Shown in pieces: positions 1-7,603 of a stretch of 64,000 nucleotides of DNA. Positions within the stretch are counted from its first letter, which is position 1; the number at the start of each line of letters is the position of its first letter. Under the pieces are notes generated by a model. That model was given only the letters and a program-made list of their open reading frames with translations. It had not been told where the DNA came from and did no database searches. The DNA comes from an uncultured Bacteroidales bacterium. GTDB lineage: Bacteria > Bacteroidota > Bacteroidia > Bacteroidales > UBA932. The position numbers and the translations under genes were made by a program. The DNA lies in assembly GCA_934726455.1 (NCBI GenBank), contig CAKVDS010000005.1, forward strand, positions 11,679 to 75,678, read 5' to 3'.

Positions 1-2
1 CA

Positions 3-143
3 GTACCGGAGGGCAGGTGGAGCGGATTTTCCCAAAAGGGCTCCTACCTGTCGAAGCTATATGCCACAGAGAGGCTCGCAGGGCATGTGCCCCGTTCAGG
101 TAGGAGCCTAAATGCCGGAATCCGCTCCCACCTGCGATGCGCT
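3..143. repeat. Palindromic intergenic repeat, copy 1
   Basis: A 141-base element that recurs in the same orientation at 1143-1284. Inside it are two nested inverted repeats: the outer arms are GCAGGTGGAGCGGATT near 13-28 and AATCCGCTCCCACCTGC at 119-135, and the inner arms are GGGCTCCTACCTG and CAGGTAGGAGCC. The transcript could fold into a long hairpin. No coding potential is evident. It differs from copy 2 by a few substitutions and one missing G in the outer arm. The function is unknown; REP/BIME-like or non-autonomous element is an inference. Confidence 0.75.
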
Positions 144-242
144 TCAATGGCTCACGCATACACCTGTTACACTGAAATTCCGCGACAGTCCTCAGAGTGG
201 TCTCAGATGGCGTTTTTGAGCCCCTTTGTGTTACACCGGAAA

Positions 243-274
243 TTTGCTTTTTTCCTCTGAACTTCCCAACTTTG
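243..274 (+). promoter_or_regulatory. Possible Bacteroidota-type promoter for the lipoprotein gene
   Basis: A TTTG at 243-246 is followed after 20 bases by CAACTTTG at 267-274. This is one base off the Bacteroidota -7 consensus TAnnTTTG and close to the usual spacing from the -33 TTTG. The start codon lies about 80 bases downstream, which leaves an AT-rich leader. Apart from the repeat and this site I see nothing in 1-355. Confidence 0.35.
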
Positions 275-355
275 CAAGGAACAGAGTAACAACTATTTCA
301 AAACAGAAAAACAGTGTTCAACTAACAAACAACTGGTACTTAAAAACGATAACTT

Positions 356-1030
356 ATGACGCTCCGAATAAGAAATAGTATAAGAGTTTGCTCTGCCATA
401 TTGTTAGGGCTTATACTTTATGGTTGCAGTTCGCATGAAGATATTTGGACCGATTCATATATTGAAGAATACCATGAAATCAATGGCTTTCATTTCCGGC
501 AGTCAGGAACGTCACGATTCAATTTTATCGGCTCCGGCCGTTCCGCTTCGATCAAAAGCACTGGAGAGGACAAGGTCTGGTTTGACTGGATATGTTATGA
601 GAACGGAGACTTTACATATGGACGGGAAGTCCGCCTTATGTATGGAATGCCAGGTACACGCGCATATACGCCTGATATTGTATCAATAGACGTGTACTGC
701 GAGGACGACTTCGACTCTGCACATCCTGCCGGAAGTTCGCTTAACGACTGCATAACATTCGAATTTGAAAGTGCCAAGAAATTTATAGAAGGCGGTTATG
801 CAGATGCGCTTGCAGGAAGTGTGGGGACACAAAAGAAGTTATTGTCCGAACTTACGCCGGAGGACATGAAAATCCTTCTCTGTGGTTTCTGTTATCTAGA
901 TTTCAAAGTCAAGCCCGAAAAACTTGTCATACACAAGATGAAGATCGTCATGAAGATGTCTGACGGCAAGGAATACACAGATACTTTCAAGTACAGCTTC
1001 TCCACCGGACATCTTTCTGAATCCAAATGA
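356..1030 (+). CDS. Small secreted lipoprotein of unknown function
   Basis: The 224-residue product begins with a basic stretch and a hydrophobic segment ending in LYGC at about residues 21-24, a good lipobox, so it should be lipid-anchored after export. The mature part is rich in aromatic and acidic residues, has no transmembrane segment and shows no domain I recognise; an extracytoplasmic beta-rich protein is plausible but unproven. The gene stands alone between two direct copies of a 141-base palindromic repeat (3-143 and 1143-1284) and is less GC-rich than the spt genes that follow, which fits recently acquired or mobile DNA. The start is the first ATG ahead of the signal peptide. Confidence 0.7.
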   Translation: MTLRIRNSIRVCSAILLGLILYGCSSHEDIWTDSYIEEYHEINGFHFRQSGTSRFNFIGSGRSASIKSTGEDKVWFDWICYENGDFTYGREVRLMYGMPGTRAYTPDIVSIDVYCEDDFDSAHPAGSSLNDCITFEFESAKKFIEGGYADALAGSVGTQKKLLSELTPEDMKILLCGFCYLDFKVKPEKLVIHKMKIVMKMSDGKEYTDTFKYSFSTGHLSESK

Positions 1031-1142
1031 TGACTGATATTTTGAGACCTGGAAGATAGGGCATTCACTCCGTACGGCAGACCCCGCCTTTCCCGTACCA
1101 ACGACCAACAAGTGCCTCCCGTACAGCAGAAGCCCAGATTCT

Positions 1143-1284
1143 GTACCGGAGGGCAGGTGGGAGCGGATTTTCCCAAAAGGGCTCCTACCTGTCAAAGCGA
1201 TATGCCACAGAGAGGTTCGCAGGGCATGTGCCCCGTTCAGGTGTGAGCCTAAATGCCGGAATCCGCTCCCACCTGCAACGCGCT
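1143..1284. repeat. Palindromic intergenic repeat, copy 2
   Basis: Second copy of the element at 3-143, in direct orientation. The outer arms GCAGGTGGGAGCGGAT and AATCCGCTCCCACCTGC are fully complementary over about 16 bases; the inner arms are less perfect than in copy 1. The bases between the lipoprotein stop (1030) and this repeat contain no gene I can support. Confidence 0.75.
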
Positions 1285-1335
1285 GCCCCGTCTCTCCCCT
1301 GCCGGCCCGCCCTGAGGGCAGAGGTTATGAATTAG

Positions 1336-1570
1336 GTAATCGTTAAAAAATAAGTTGCCGCAGATTTGGCAAAGATTTTTGAGGATAGATTCGCTTCGCG
1401 CTACTTTTCTACGCTCGGCAGAGTCAAAACAAATTTTGCCTTTGCTCTCGCTTGTCGAAAAGTTTTCCTTTTTGAAGAAGGAGTGTGCCGGTGGCACATG
1501 ACTGATGAAAAAAGGAATATAGACCAAAAAGATTGCCCAAAGGTGATGCAACTTATTTTTTAACGATTAC
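1336..1570. mobile_element. MITE-like element with perfect 23-base terminal inverted repeats
   Basis: The left end at 1336-1358 (GTAATCGTTAAAAAATAAGT plus TGC) is the exact reverse complement of the right end at 1548-1570, giving a 235-base unit. Neither interior open frame (65 codons plus, 100 codons minus) resembles a protein or starts sensibly. Size and structure fit a non-autonomous miniature inverted-repeat transposable element. I find no clear target-site duplication. The right end lies 13 bases upstream of the -7 box of the spt gene, so the element now supplies the upstream part of that promoter region. Confidence 0.6.
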
Positions 1571-1583
1571 TAAATATAATTTG

Positions 1584-1591
1584 TATATTTG
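1584..1591 (+). promoter_or_regulatory. -7 box for the spt operon
   Basis: TATATTTG is a perfect match to the Bacteroidota -7 consensus TAnnTTTG and lies 35 bases before the spt start codon. No good -33 TTTG exists at the usual distance; that position is occupied by the T-run at the end of the MITE-like element. Confidence 0.5.
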
Positions 1592-1626
1592 CAACGTGTT
1601 ACTTTAATTATAAAAATCTAAGCCAG

Positions 1627-2820
1627 ATGAAGAAAATACTGAATGAGATTTGTGCCAAGTACACAGTCCCTCAAGAAGTTAAAGCTTTAGGAATCTATCC
1701 GTACTACCGCCCGATATCTTCAGGTCAGGATCCTGTCGTCACCATGGCCGACGGCAAGAAAGTCCTGATGTTCGGCTCCAATTCATACCTCGGACTCTCA
1801 GACGATCCCCGTCTCAAAGAAGCTGCTATCGCGGCGATAAGAAAATACGGCACCAGCTGCTCAGGCAGCCGTTTTCTCAACGGAACCCTCGACATTCACG
1901 AGGAGCTTGAAGCCAAGCTCGCCAAATTCGTCGGCAAAGACGAGGCTGTGACCTACAGCACCGGATTCCAGGTCAATCTTGGAGTGGTCAGCTGCCTTGG
2001 TGTCAAGGGCGGATATGTTTTCCTTGATGCGCTCGACCACGCCTGCATCATCGACGGCAGCCGCCTGAGCTTCTCGGAAGTCCGCAAGTTTCCGCACAAC
2101 GACATGGCCGTTCTTGAGAAAAAACTCGCCCTCACCCCTCCGGATGCCCTCAAACTGATTGTGGTTGACGGTGTTTACTCCATGGAGGGAGACATCGCAC
2201 CGCTTCCGCAGATCGTGGAACTCTGCAAGAAATACAACGCCTCCGTAATGGTGGACGATGCCCACGGTCTCGGTGTGATCGGGGAGAACGGTTCCGGCAC
2301 CGCGAGCCACTACGGCCTGACAGCCGAGACCGATCTTATAATGGGAACATTCTCAAAGAGTTTCGGCTCGCTGGGCGGATTCATCGCCGGCGACAAAGAG
2401 GTTCTCAACTTCCTCAAGCACAACTCCCGCTCCCTGATATTCAGCGCATCCATGACTCCGGCCGCAGTGGCAGCCGCATCCACGGCCCTCGACATCATGA
2501 TCAATGAGCCGGAGAGGCGCGAACACCTCTGGAAAGTGACCCGCCACGCACAGAAAGCATTCAAAGACAACGGGTTTGATACGGGCCACACCCAGTCGCC
2601 GATCATCCCGCTCTTCGTGCGCGACACCATCAAGGCGATGAAGATTGTGCGCATGGCCTATGAACAGGGCGTGTTCATCACCCCGGTCATCGCACCGGCC
2701 GTACCGGAGAGCGATGTGCTCATCCGTTTTGCGCTCATGGCCACGCACACCATCGATCAGGTGGATGAGGCTGTGGAGAAGCTTACCAAAATCTTCAAGG
2801 AACTCGGCGTAATAGAATAA
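1627..2820 (+). CDS. spt: Serine palmitoyltransferase
   Basis: A 397-residue PLP enzyme of the alpha-oxoamine synthase family that condenses L-serine with palmitoyl-CoA to 3-ketosphinganine, the first step of sphingolipid synthesis, in the cytoplasm. The PLP lysine is K244 in GTFSKSFGSLGG. H138 (LDHAC), D210 and H213 (VDDAHGLG) sit at the positions known from the Sphingobacterium enzyme, and the length is almost the same. Other members of the fold (2-amino-3-ketobutyrate CoA ligase, 8-amino-7-oxononanoate synthase) are possible, but the neighbouring reductase and the Bacteroidota setting favour SPT. The reductase starts 10 bases after the stop, so the two are probably cotranscribed. The start ATG gives the expected N-terminus. 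Confidence 0.88.
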   Translation: MKKILNEICAKYTVPQEVKALGIYPYYRPISSGQDPVVTMADGKKVLMFGSNSYLGLSDDPRLKEAAIAAIRKYGTSCSGSRFLNGTLDIHEELEAKLAKFVGKDEAVTYSTGFQVNLGVVSCLGVKGGYVFLDALDHACIIDGSRLSFSEVRKFPHNDMAVLEKKLALTPPDALKLIVVDGVYSMEGDIAPLPQIVELCKKYNASVMVDDAHGLGVIGENGSGTASHYGLTAETDLIMGTFSKSFGSLGGFIAGDKEVLNFLKHNSRSLIFSASMTPAAVAAASTALDIMINEPERREHLWKVTRHAQKAFKDNGFDTGHTQSPIIPLFVRDTIKAMKIVRMAYEQGVFITPVIAPAVPESDVLIRFALMATHTIDQVDEAVEKLTKIFKELGVIE

Positions 2821-2830
2821 CATCCCGGCC

Positions 2831-3625
2831 ATGGTCATTCTCATCACAGGCATCAGTTCCGGCTTCGGCAAGGCGATGGCCGAGCGGCTCGCATCCGACG
2901 GGCACAAGGTCTACGGCACGCACAGACGTGATGTGCCACATATTCCCGGTGTCACCTACATCAAGGCTGACGCCTCCGACGACGCCCAGGTCGAAGCTGC
3001 GGTCTCCCAGGTCGTGAAGGCCGAAGGCAGGATTGACGTATTCATCAACAACGCCGGGATGGGAATCGGCGGACCGTTGGAGTTCAGCTCCCTTGACGAT
3101 GCCCGCAAGCAGATGGATGTCAACTGGATGGGGATGGTGCGTTTCCTGCATTTCGTTGTCCCGGTGATGAGAAGGCAGCGGGAAGGCAAAATCATCTGCA
3201 TCAGCTCCATAGGAGGACTTATCGGCCTTCCTTATCAGGGGCTGTACTCGGCTTCCAAGTTCGCGATAGAAGGCTATTGCCAGGCGCTGAGACTTGAGGT
3301 CAAGGAGTTCGGAATCAAGGTGGTGGTCATCGAGCCGGGGGACTTTTCCACAGGCTTCACCGCTACCCGCAGCACGGTAGCCAATCCCGAGGCGTTCGAA
3401 GTCTACAAGTCCTACGCCAAGTCCATGGCCAGCATAGAGCATGACGAGACATCGGGCTTGAAGCCGGAGGTCCTGGCGGCGAAAATATCCGGAATAGTCC
3501 GCAAGAAGAACCCTAAGTACAGCTACATCGTAGCCACATTCCTGCAGAAACTGTCGGTAGTGGCAAAGAGCATCCTGCCGCCGCGCATGTTCGCCTGGGT
3601 GCTGTCGGTATACTACAAGCTTTAA
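2831..3625 (+). CDS. Short-chain dehydrogenase/reductase, candidate 3-ketosphinganine reductase
   Basis: A 264-residue classical SDR. The N-terminus carries the nucleotide-binding motif TGISSGFG (residues 6-13), NNAG is at 73-76, the catalytic serine lies near 125 and the YxxxK pair is Y139/K143 in YSASK. The C-terminal tail (residues 225-264) is basic and hydrophobic and may touch the membrane. The gene follows spt by 10 bases, which suggests the next reaction, NAD(P)H reduction of 3-ketosphinganine to sphinganine. That substrate is inferred from position only. SDR sequences are poor guides to substrate, and reduction of another lipid ketone is possible. Confidence 0.75.
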   Translation: MVILITGISSGFGKAMAERLASDGHKVYGTHRRDVPHIPGVTYIKADASDDAQVEAAVSQVVKAEGRIDVFINNAGMGIGGPLEFSSLDDARKQMDVNWMGMVRFLHFVVPVMRRQREGKIICISSIGGLIGLPYQGLYSASKFAIEGYCQALRLEVKEFGIKVVVIEPGDFSTGFTATRSTVANPEAFEVYKSYAKSMASIEHDETSGLKPEVLAAKISGIVRKKNPKYSYIVATFLQKLSVVAKSILPPRMFAWVLSVYYKL

Positions 3626-3658
3626 GACAAGGCGAGCCCGGTTTTATCTCAACGGTCA

Positions 3659-4237
3659 ATGATCACAGAAGAACAGGCCCGGCAGGACATCCGTGAACTG
3701 CTGGAATACATAGGAGAAGACCCGGACAGGGTCGGTCTGCAAGGCACGCCGGACAGGATGCTGCGTATGTTCAAGGAGATTTTCCGGGGCTACGACCCGG
3801 CAGAGGCCCCGCTCATCACGACTTTTCCCAACGGTCAGGACGGCATCATATACGACGACATGGTGGTGGACAGCGGCACTTTCTACTCTGTGTGCGAGCA
3901 CCACTGCCGCAGTTTTTTCGGAGAATACTGGTTCGCCTATCTGCCCAACCCGAAGGGACGCATCCTGGGACTTTCCAAGATAGGCCGTGTCGTGGACTAC
4001 TGCTCCTCAAGGCTACAGGTCCAGGAGAGGTTGGTGCATGATGTGGTGGGCATGCTCACGGAAGCCCTCGGAGACGAGAACCCGCCTCGCGGCATGGCCC
4101 TGATGATGAAAGGAAGACACCTGTGCAAGGAGGGGCGCGGCGCCCGCAAGAGCGGCGTGATGACCACCACCTGCCTGACAGGAGCGTTCAGGACGAGCGC
4201 CCGGGTACGGAGCGAGTTCCTGTCATATATCAAGTGA
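3659..4237 (+). CDS. folE: GTP cyclohydrolase I
   Basis: The 192-residue enzyme converts GTP to 7,8-dihydroneopterin triphosphate, the entry to folate and pterin synthesis. The zinc ligands are visible as C79 and H82 in SVCEHHC and C156 in GRHLCKEGRG; LGLSKIGRVV and QVQERL are the usual active-site stretches, and MTTT near the C-terminus matches the family. The residue after CEHH is Cys instead of the common Leu or Phe. The gene lies 33 bases after the reductase and may be part of the same transcript, although the pathways are unrelated. The stop codon directly abuts the stop of the convergent regulator gene. Confidence 0.92.
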   Translation: MITEEQARQDIRELLEYIGEDPDRVGLQGTPDRMLRMFKEIFRGYDPAEAPLITTFPNGQDGIIYDDMVVDSGTFYSVCEHHCRSFFGEYWFAYLPNPKGRILGLSKIGRVVDYCSSRLQVQERLVHDVVGMLTEALGDENPPRGMALMMKGRHLCKEGRGARKSGVMTTTCLTGAFRTSARVRSEFLSYIK

Positions 4238-4993
4238 TTACTCCAGCCAGGAGAGGAAATCATCGACCCTGGCACGCGAGACCGTCATCTCCACGGGAGG
4301 GGCAGGCTCCATACATATCCCCAGACGGGAATTTCCAAGTCTGGTGACGCTTCTCACAGCCCCGCGCGAGACTATGCAGCCCCGTGACACCCGGAAAAAC
4401 ATCTCCGGATCGAGCTCCCCGTCAAGAGAATCCATTGTCATATCAATCACATACTTACGGCCATCCACTGTCATCAGGCAGTTGGATTTGCCCTCGGAGA
4501 AAAAGCATGCCACATCCGATGTCTGCACCGGGATGATCCTCTCCCCTATCTTGACTATGACCCGTTCCCGATACTGCTTCTTCTCCCCTAACCCGAGTCT
4601 GGACAACAGGACACCTATGTCGCCCGCGCCCGAAGAGGCCGCCCTCTCCCGGCATCTTCCGACAGCCCTCTCAAGAGCGGAATTGTCATAAGGCTTGAGC
4701 AGATAGTCAATGCTCCCGGCCTCAAAGGCCTTGACGGCGTAAGAATCATAAGCCGTGGTCATTATGACCTGCGAGGATATTTTGCGCTGACGGAATATCT
4801 CGAAACAGTTGCCGTCGGAGAGCTCCACATCCATGAATATCACATCCGGCGAGGGGTTGGAATCAAGCCAGCTCAGAGTCGACACGACGGAATCCGTCAT
4901 GCCCACGATGCTCAGCCCCGGGAACAGGGTCTCTATCTTACGCGCAAGACGGTTGCGCGCCATGGCCTCATCTTCAACTATCAGAACTGTCAT
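4238..4993 (-). CDS. LytTR-family response regulator
   Basis: A 251-residue regulator. Residues 1-120 form a receiver domain with the acidic pair E7/D8, phosphoacceptor D55 (FMDVELSDG) and K100 (YLLKP). Residues of about 140-251 form a LytTR DNA-binding domain. It is encoded directly after its histidine kinase with a 4-base overlap, so the two form a transcriptional unit and a functional pair. Phosphorylation should control binding to direct repeats upstream of target genes. The targets are unknown; the starch locus is the divergent neighbour and has no SusR-type regulator of its own, which makes it a reasonable guess and no more. Confidence 0.9.
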   Translation of the reverse strand: MTVLIVEDEAMARNRLARKIETLFPGLSIVGMTDSVVSTLSWLDSNPSPDVIFMDVELSDGNCFEIFRQRKISSQVIMTTAYDSYAVKAFEAGSIDYLLKPYDNSALERAVGRCRERAASSGAGDIGVLLSRLGLGEKKQYRERVIVKIGERIIPVQTSDVACFFSEGKSNCLMTVDGRKYVIDMTMDSLDGELDPEMFFRVSRGCIVSRGAVRSVTRLGNSRLGICMEPAPPVEMTVSRARVDDFLSWLE

Positions 4994-6123
4994 AACAAAG
5001 GAAGTTTTACTGAATATTCTCCTGAGCCCGACTCGACCTTGACGGCCCTGCCGGAAATGTCCTCATACTGCCTGCGCAGATACTTCAGCCCCAGACCGGT
5101 GGAATCAGTGCCGGAGAGTTTGGGGCATATATTGTTAGTCACCGTCACGCCGGCCTCATCCGCCACCACCGAGATGCGCAGAGGGGACTGGACGCTGACG
5201 GCATTGTGCTTGAACGCGTTCTCGATAAGCAGCTGGACACTGCACGGCACAACCCTTCCCGACAGGCAGTGCTCCGGGATATCGACCTCCAGGACAAAGC
5301 CTTCCGGGAAACGGACCTTGAGAAGCCCGACATAGTCCTCCACGAAGACCATCTCCTCCCTCAGGCTCACCAGAGTCTCCTCCTCGTGCCTGAGCATATA
5401 CCGGTAGATCTCGGCAAGCTTGTGGGTATAACGGCTCGCCTCGGCAGGCGACTGCTCCTGTATCAGGCAGTCCAGCACATTGAGGGAGTTGAAGAGGAAG
5501 TGGGGGTTGACCTGCTGCTTGAGTTTCATGTAGCGGAACAGGGCCAGGTTGGCCTTCTCGGCCTCCTTTTCGGCCTGCTCCCGGGAACGGATGGCGTATT
5601 CGGCCACCCAGACGATGATCACGCAGCTGAATATATAATCGAGCAGGATCTCTATCATGAAAGTGCGCGGGCCCTGAAATCCCGACACGGCGAACATCAG
5701 TATGAGCCGGACAATTATGATCAGCACGAATGCAAACAGCAGCCAGCGCAGGTTGCGTCCGTCGCCGGCACCGGGGCCTCCGGAACCGAAGCGCGAGGCG
5801 CACAACTCGGTGCTCCAACCCAGAATCTCGGTACATATCAATGTGGAGAGAGGGTGCACGACAGTGACAGGGAGAGGAATCAGAGACAGCAGCGAAGCGA
5901 GCCCCATCCCGACACCGAAACCCACAATATTGACGAGTATCACGGCTATGGCCATGAACAGCACGCTCACCCTGCGCCTCAGGCACAGCATCACGATCAT
6001 GAACATCGTGAGCAGGGTCAACATCAGATCATCCGCAATCCCTGTAGAATAGCAGACGAATGACACCAACGCGTGGAGAACGGCAAAGACGTGTATTATC
6101 CAGCTGTTTTTCGAAATAATCAT
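4990..6123 (-). CDS. LytS-type sensor histidine kinase
   Basis: The 377-residue inner-membrane kinase starts with about five hydrophobic segments (residues 8-175), followed by a short coiled linker rich in E, K and A. The His_kinase domain has the phosphoacceptor H208 in QQVNPHFLFNSL, and an HATPase domain follows with N-box LLIENAFKHN and G-box STGLGL. The membrane part has no recognisable ligand-binding domain, so the stimulus cannot be read from the sequence. It precedes and overlaps the LytTR regulator gene by 4 bases. The 137-base divergent gap to the MFS gene must carry promoters for both directions. Confidence 0.9.
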   Translation of the reverse strand: MIISKNSWIIHVFAVLHALVSFVCYSTGIADDLMLTLLTMFMIVMLCLRRRVSVLFMAIAVILVNIVGFGVGMGLASLLSLIPLPVTVVHPLSTLICTEILGWSTELCASRFGSGGPGAGDGRNLRWLLFAFVLIIIVRLILMFAVSGFQGPRTFMIEILLDYIFSCVIIVWVAEYAIRSREQAEKEAEKANLALFRYMKLKQQVNPHFLFNSLNVLDCLIQEQSPAEASRYTHKLAEIYRYMLRHEEETLVSLREEMVFVEDYVGLLKVRFPEGFVLEVDIPEHCLSGRVVPCSVQLLIENAFKHNAVSVQSPLRISVVADEAGVTVTNNICPKLSGTDSTGLGLKYLRRQYEDISGRAVKVESGSGEYSVKLPLL

Positions 6124-6207
6124 AATAACAGCCGTGAAGGTAACTATAAATCTTCAAAATACAACCGCTCATCCCGAAATCCGCGCAGTTCGTCTCCACC
6201 GTCTTTC

Positions 6208-6234
6208 TTGAAAATATAATTATTCGTTTATTTG
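6208..6234 (+). promoter_or_regulatory. Possible promoter of the starch locus
   Basis: TTG at 6208-6210 and TTTATTTG at 6227-6234 resemble the -33 and -7 elements of Bacteroidota (the -7 box deviates at one base from TAnnTTTG). They lie 26 bases before the MFS start codon in the only sizeable gap upstream of the row MFS-susC-susD-GH genes, so the site would drive the whole locus. Confidence 0.3.
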
Positions 6235-6260
6235 CTCAACAACATGATAATGACACTATA

Positions 6261-7589
6261 ATGCAACAGCGTAAATTAAGTTTCTGGCAGATGTGGAATC
6301 TGAGCTTCGGTTTTTTCGGAGTCCAGATAGCCTATGCTCTCCAGAGCGCCAACATAAGCAGGATTTTCGCCACCCTCGGAGCGGATCCGCATCAGCTCAG
6401 CTTCTTCTGGATACTGCCCCCGCTTATGGGCATGGTCGTCCAGCCGCTGATCGGCAAGTGGTCCGACAGGACATGGTGCAGGATGGGACGACGCAAACCG
6501 TACCTGCTCGCCGGAGCGGTGACCGCAGTGGCGGTGATGGCACTGCTGCCCAATGCCGGGGGTCTGGATTTTTCCGCCCGTATGTTCCTGGGACTCAACG
6601 GGGCGATGTGGTTCGGCCTGTTCTCCCTGATTTTCCTTGATACATCCATCAATGTCGCGATGCAGCCGTTCAAGATGATGGTGGGCGACATGGTGGACGA
6701 ATCACAGAAAGCTCAGGCCTATTCGATACAATCCATGCTGTGCAACGCCGGCAGTCTGGTCGGCTACCTCTTCCCGATATTCTTCACTTGGATAGGCATA
6801 GCCAACACGGCCCCGAAAGGGCAGATACCTCCGTCCGTGATATGGAGTTTCTACTGCGGGGCGCTGATATTGATCGCCTGCGTATTGTTCACATTCCTTA
6901 AAGTCAAGGAGATGCCGCCGGCGGAGTATGCCAGCTTCCATGGGATCGACCCGCAGAAGAAGGACGCGCCCGACACCGGGTTCGTACGCCTGCTGCTCCA
7001 TGCCCCGAGGACTTTCTGGACAGTGGGGCTGGTGCAGTTCTTCTGCTGGGCGGCGTTCATGTACATGTGGACCTACTCCAACGGAGCGGTAGCCCAGAAC
7101 TGCTGGGGAAGCACCGACCCTTCATCCCGGGGCTATCAGGCCGCCGGCAACTGGATAGGGGTGGCGTTTGCCGTACAGGCTGTGGGGTCCATCATCTGGG
7201 CGCTCGTGATCCCCAAGTTCCGCTCGCTCAAGACCGCCTATGCCGTCAGCCTGCTCATCGGCGCAGCCGGGTTCATCTCCGTGGCTTTCGTACATGACCA
7301 GTACCTGCTTCTCGGCTCGTACCTGCTCATCGGCGCAGCCTGGGCCGCGATGCTCGCGATACCGTTCACCCTCCTGACCAACTCGCTATCGGGGGAACAC
7401 CTCGGAAGCTATCTGGGACTGTTCAACTGCACCATCTGCCTGCCGCAGATCGCGGCTGCCGCCCTCGGAGGCTTCATATTGAAGTCTGTCGGAGGGGTGC
7501 AGGCAAACATGCTGGTCGTCGCAGGAGCCCTGCTCGTATGCGGGTGCGCGGCCACAGCTCTCGTAAAAGAACACAACTCTAGTAACTAA
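6261..7589 (+). CDS. MFS sugar transporter, probably maltose/maltodextrin uptake
   Basis: A 442-residue inner-membrane protein with about twelve hydrophobic segments. The loop after segment two reads GKWSDRTWCRMGRRKPY, the major-facilitator signature in the form seen in the sucrose/maltose (SLC45-like, GPH-type) branch. The gene opens the starch row and is followed after 14 bases by susC, so its likely substrate is glucose, maltose or short maltodextrin released in the periplasm. Substrate assignment is by context. The N-terminal start leaves only a short cytoplasmic tail, as is normal for the family. Confidence 0.82.
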   Translation: MQQRKLSFWQMWNLSFGFFGVQIAYALQSANISRIFATLGADPHQLSFFWILPPLMGMVVQPLIGKWSDRTWCRMGRRKPYLLAGAVTAVAVMALLPNAGGLDFSARMFLGLNGAMWFGLFSLIFLDTSINVAMQPFKMMVGDMVDESQKAQAYSIQSMLCNAGSLVGYLFPIFFTWIGIANTAPKGQIPPSVIWSFYCGALILIACVLFTFLKVKEMPPAEYASFHGIDPQKKDAPDTGFVRLLLHAPRTFWTVGLVQFFCWAAFMYMWTYSNGAVAQNCWGSTDPSSRGYQAAGNWIGVAFAVQAVGSIIWALVIPKFRSLKTAYAVSLLIGAAGFISVAFVHDQYLLLGSYLLIGAAWAAMLAIPFTLLTNSLSGEHLGSYLGLFNCTICLPQIAAAALGGFILKSVGGVQANMLVVAGALLVCGCAATALVKEHNSSN

Positions 7590-7603
7590 CCATTCAATAT
7601 CAA

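Noticed and set aside
1249..1563. Open frames of 65 (plus) and 100 (minus) codons around the MITE-like element
   Set aside because: They run through the terminal inverted repeats and low-complexity DNA, and have no ribosome-binding context or recognisable protein.
5206..6063. 285-codon plus-strand frame opposite the histidine kinase gene
   Set aside because: It lies wholly antisense to a well-supported kinase and is rich in His, Gln and Glu, as expected from a GC-rich complementary frame.
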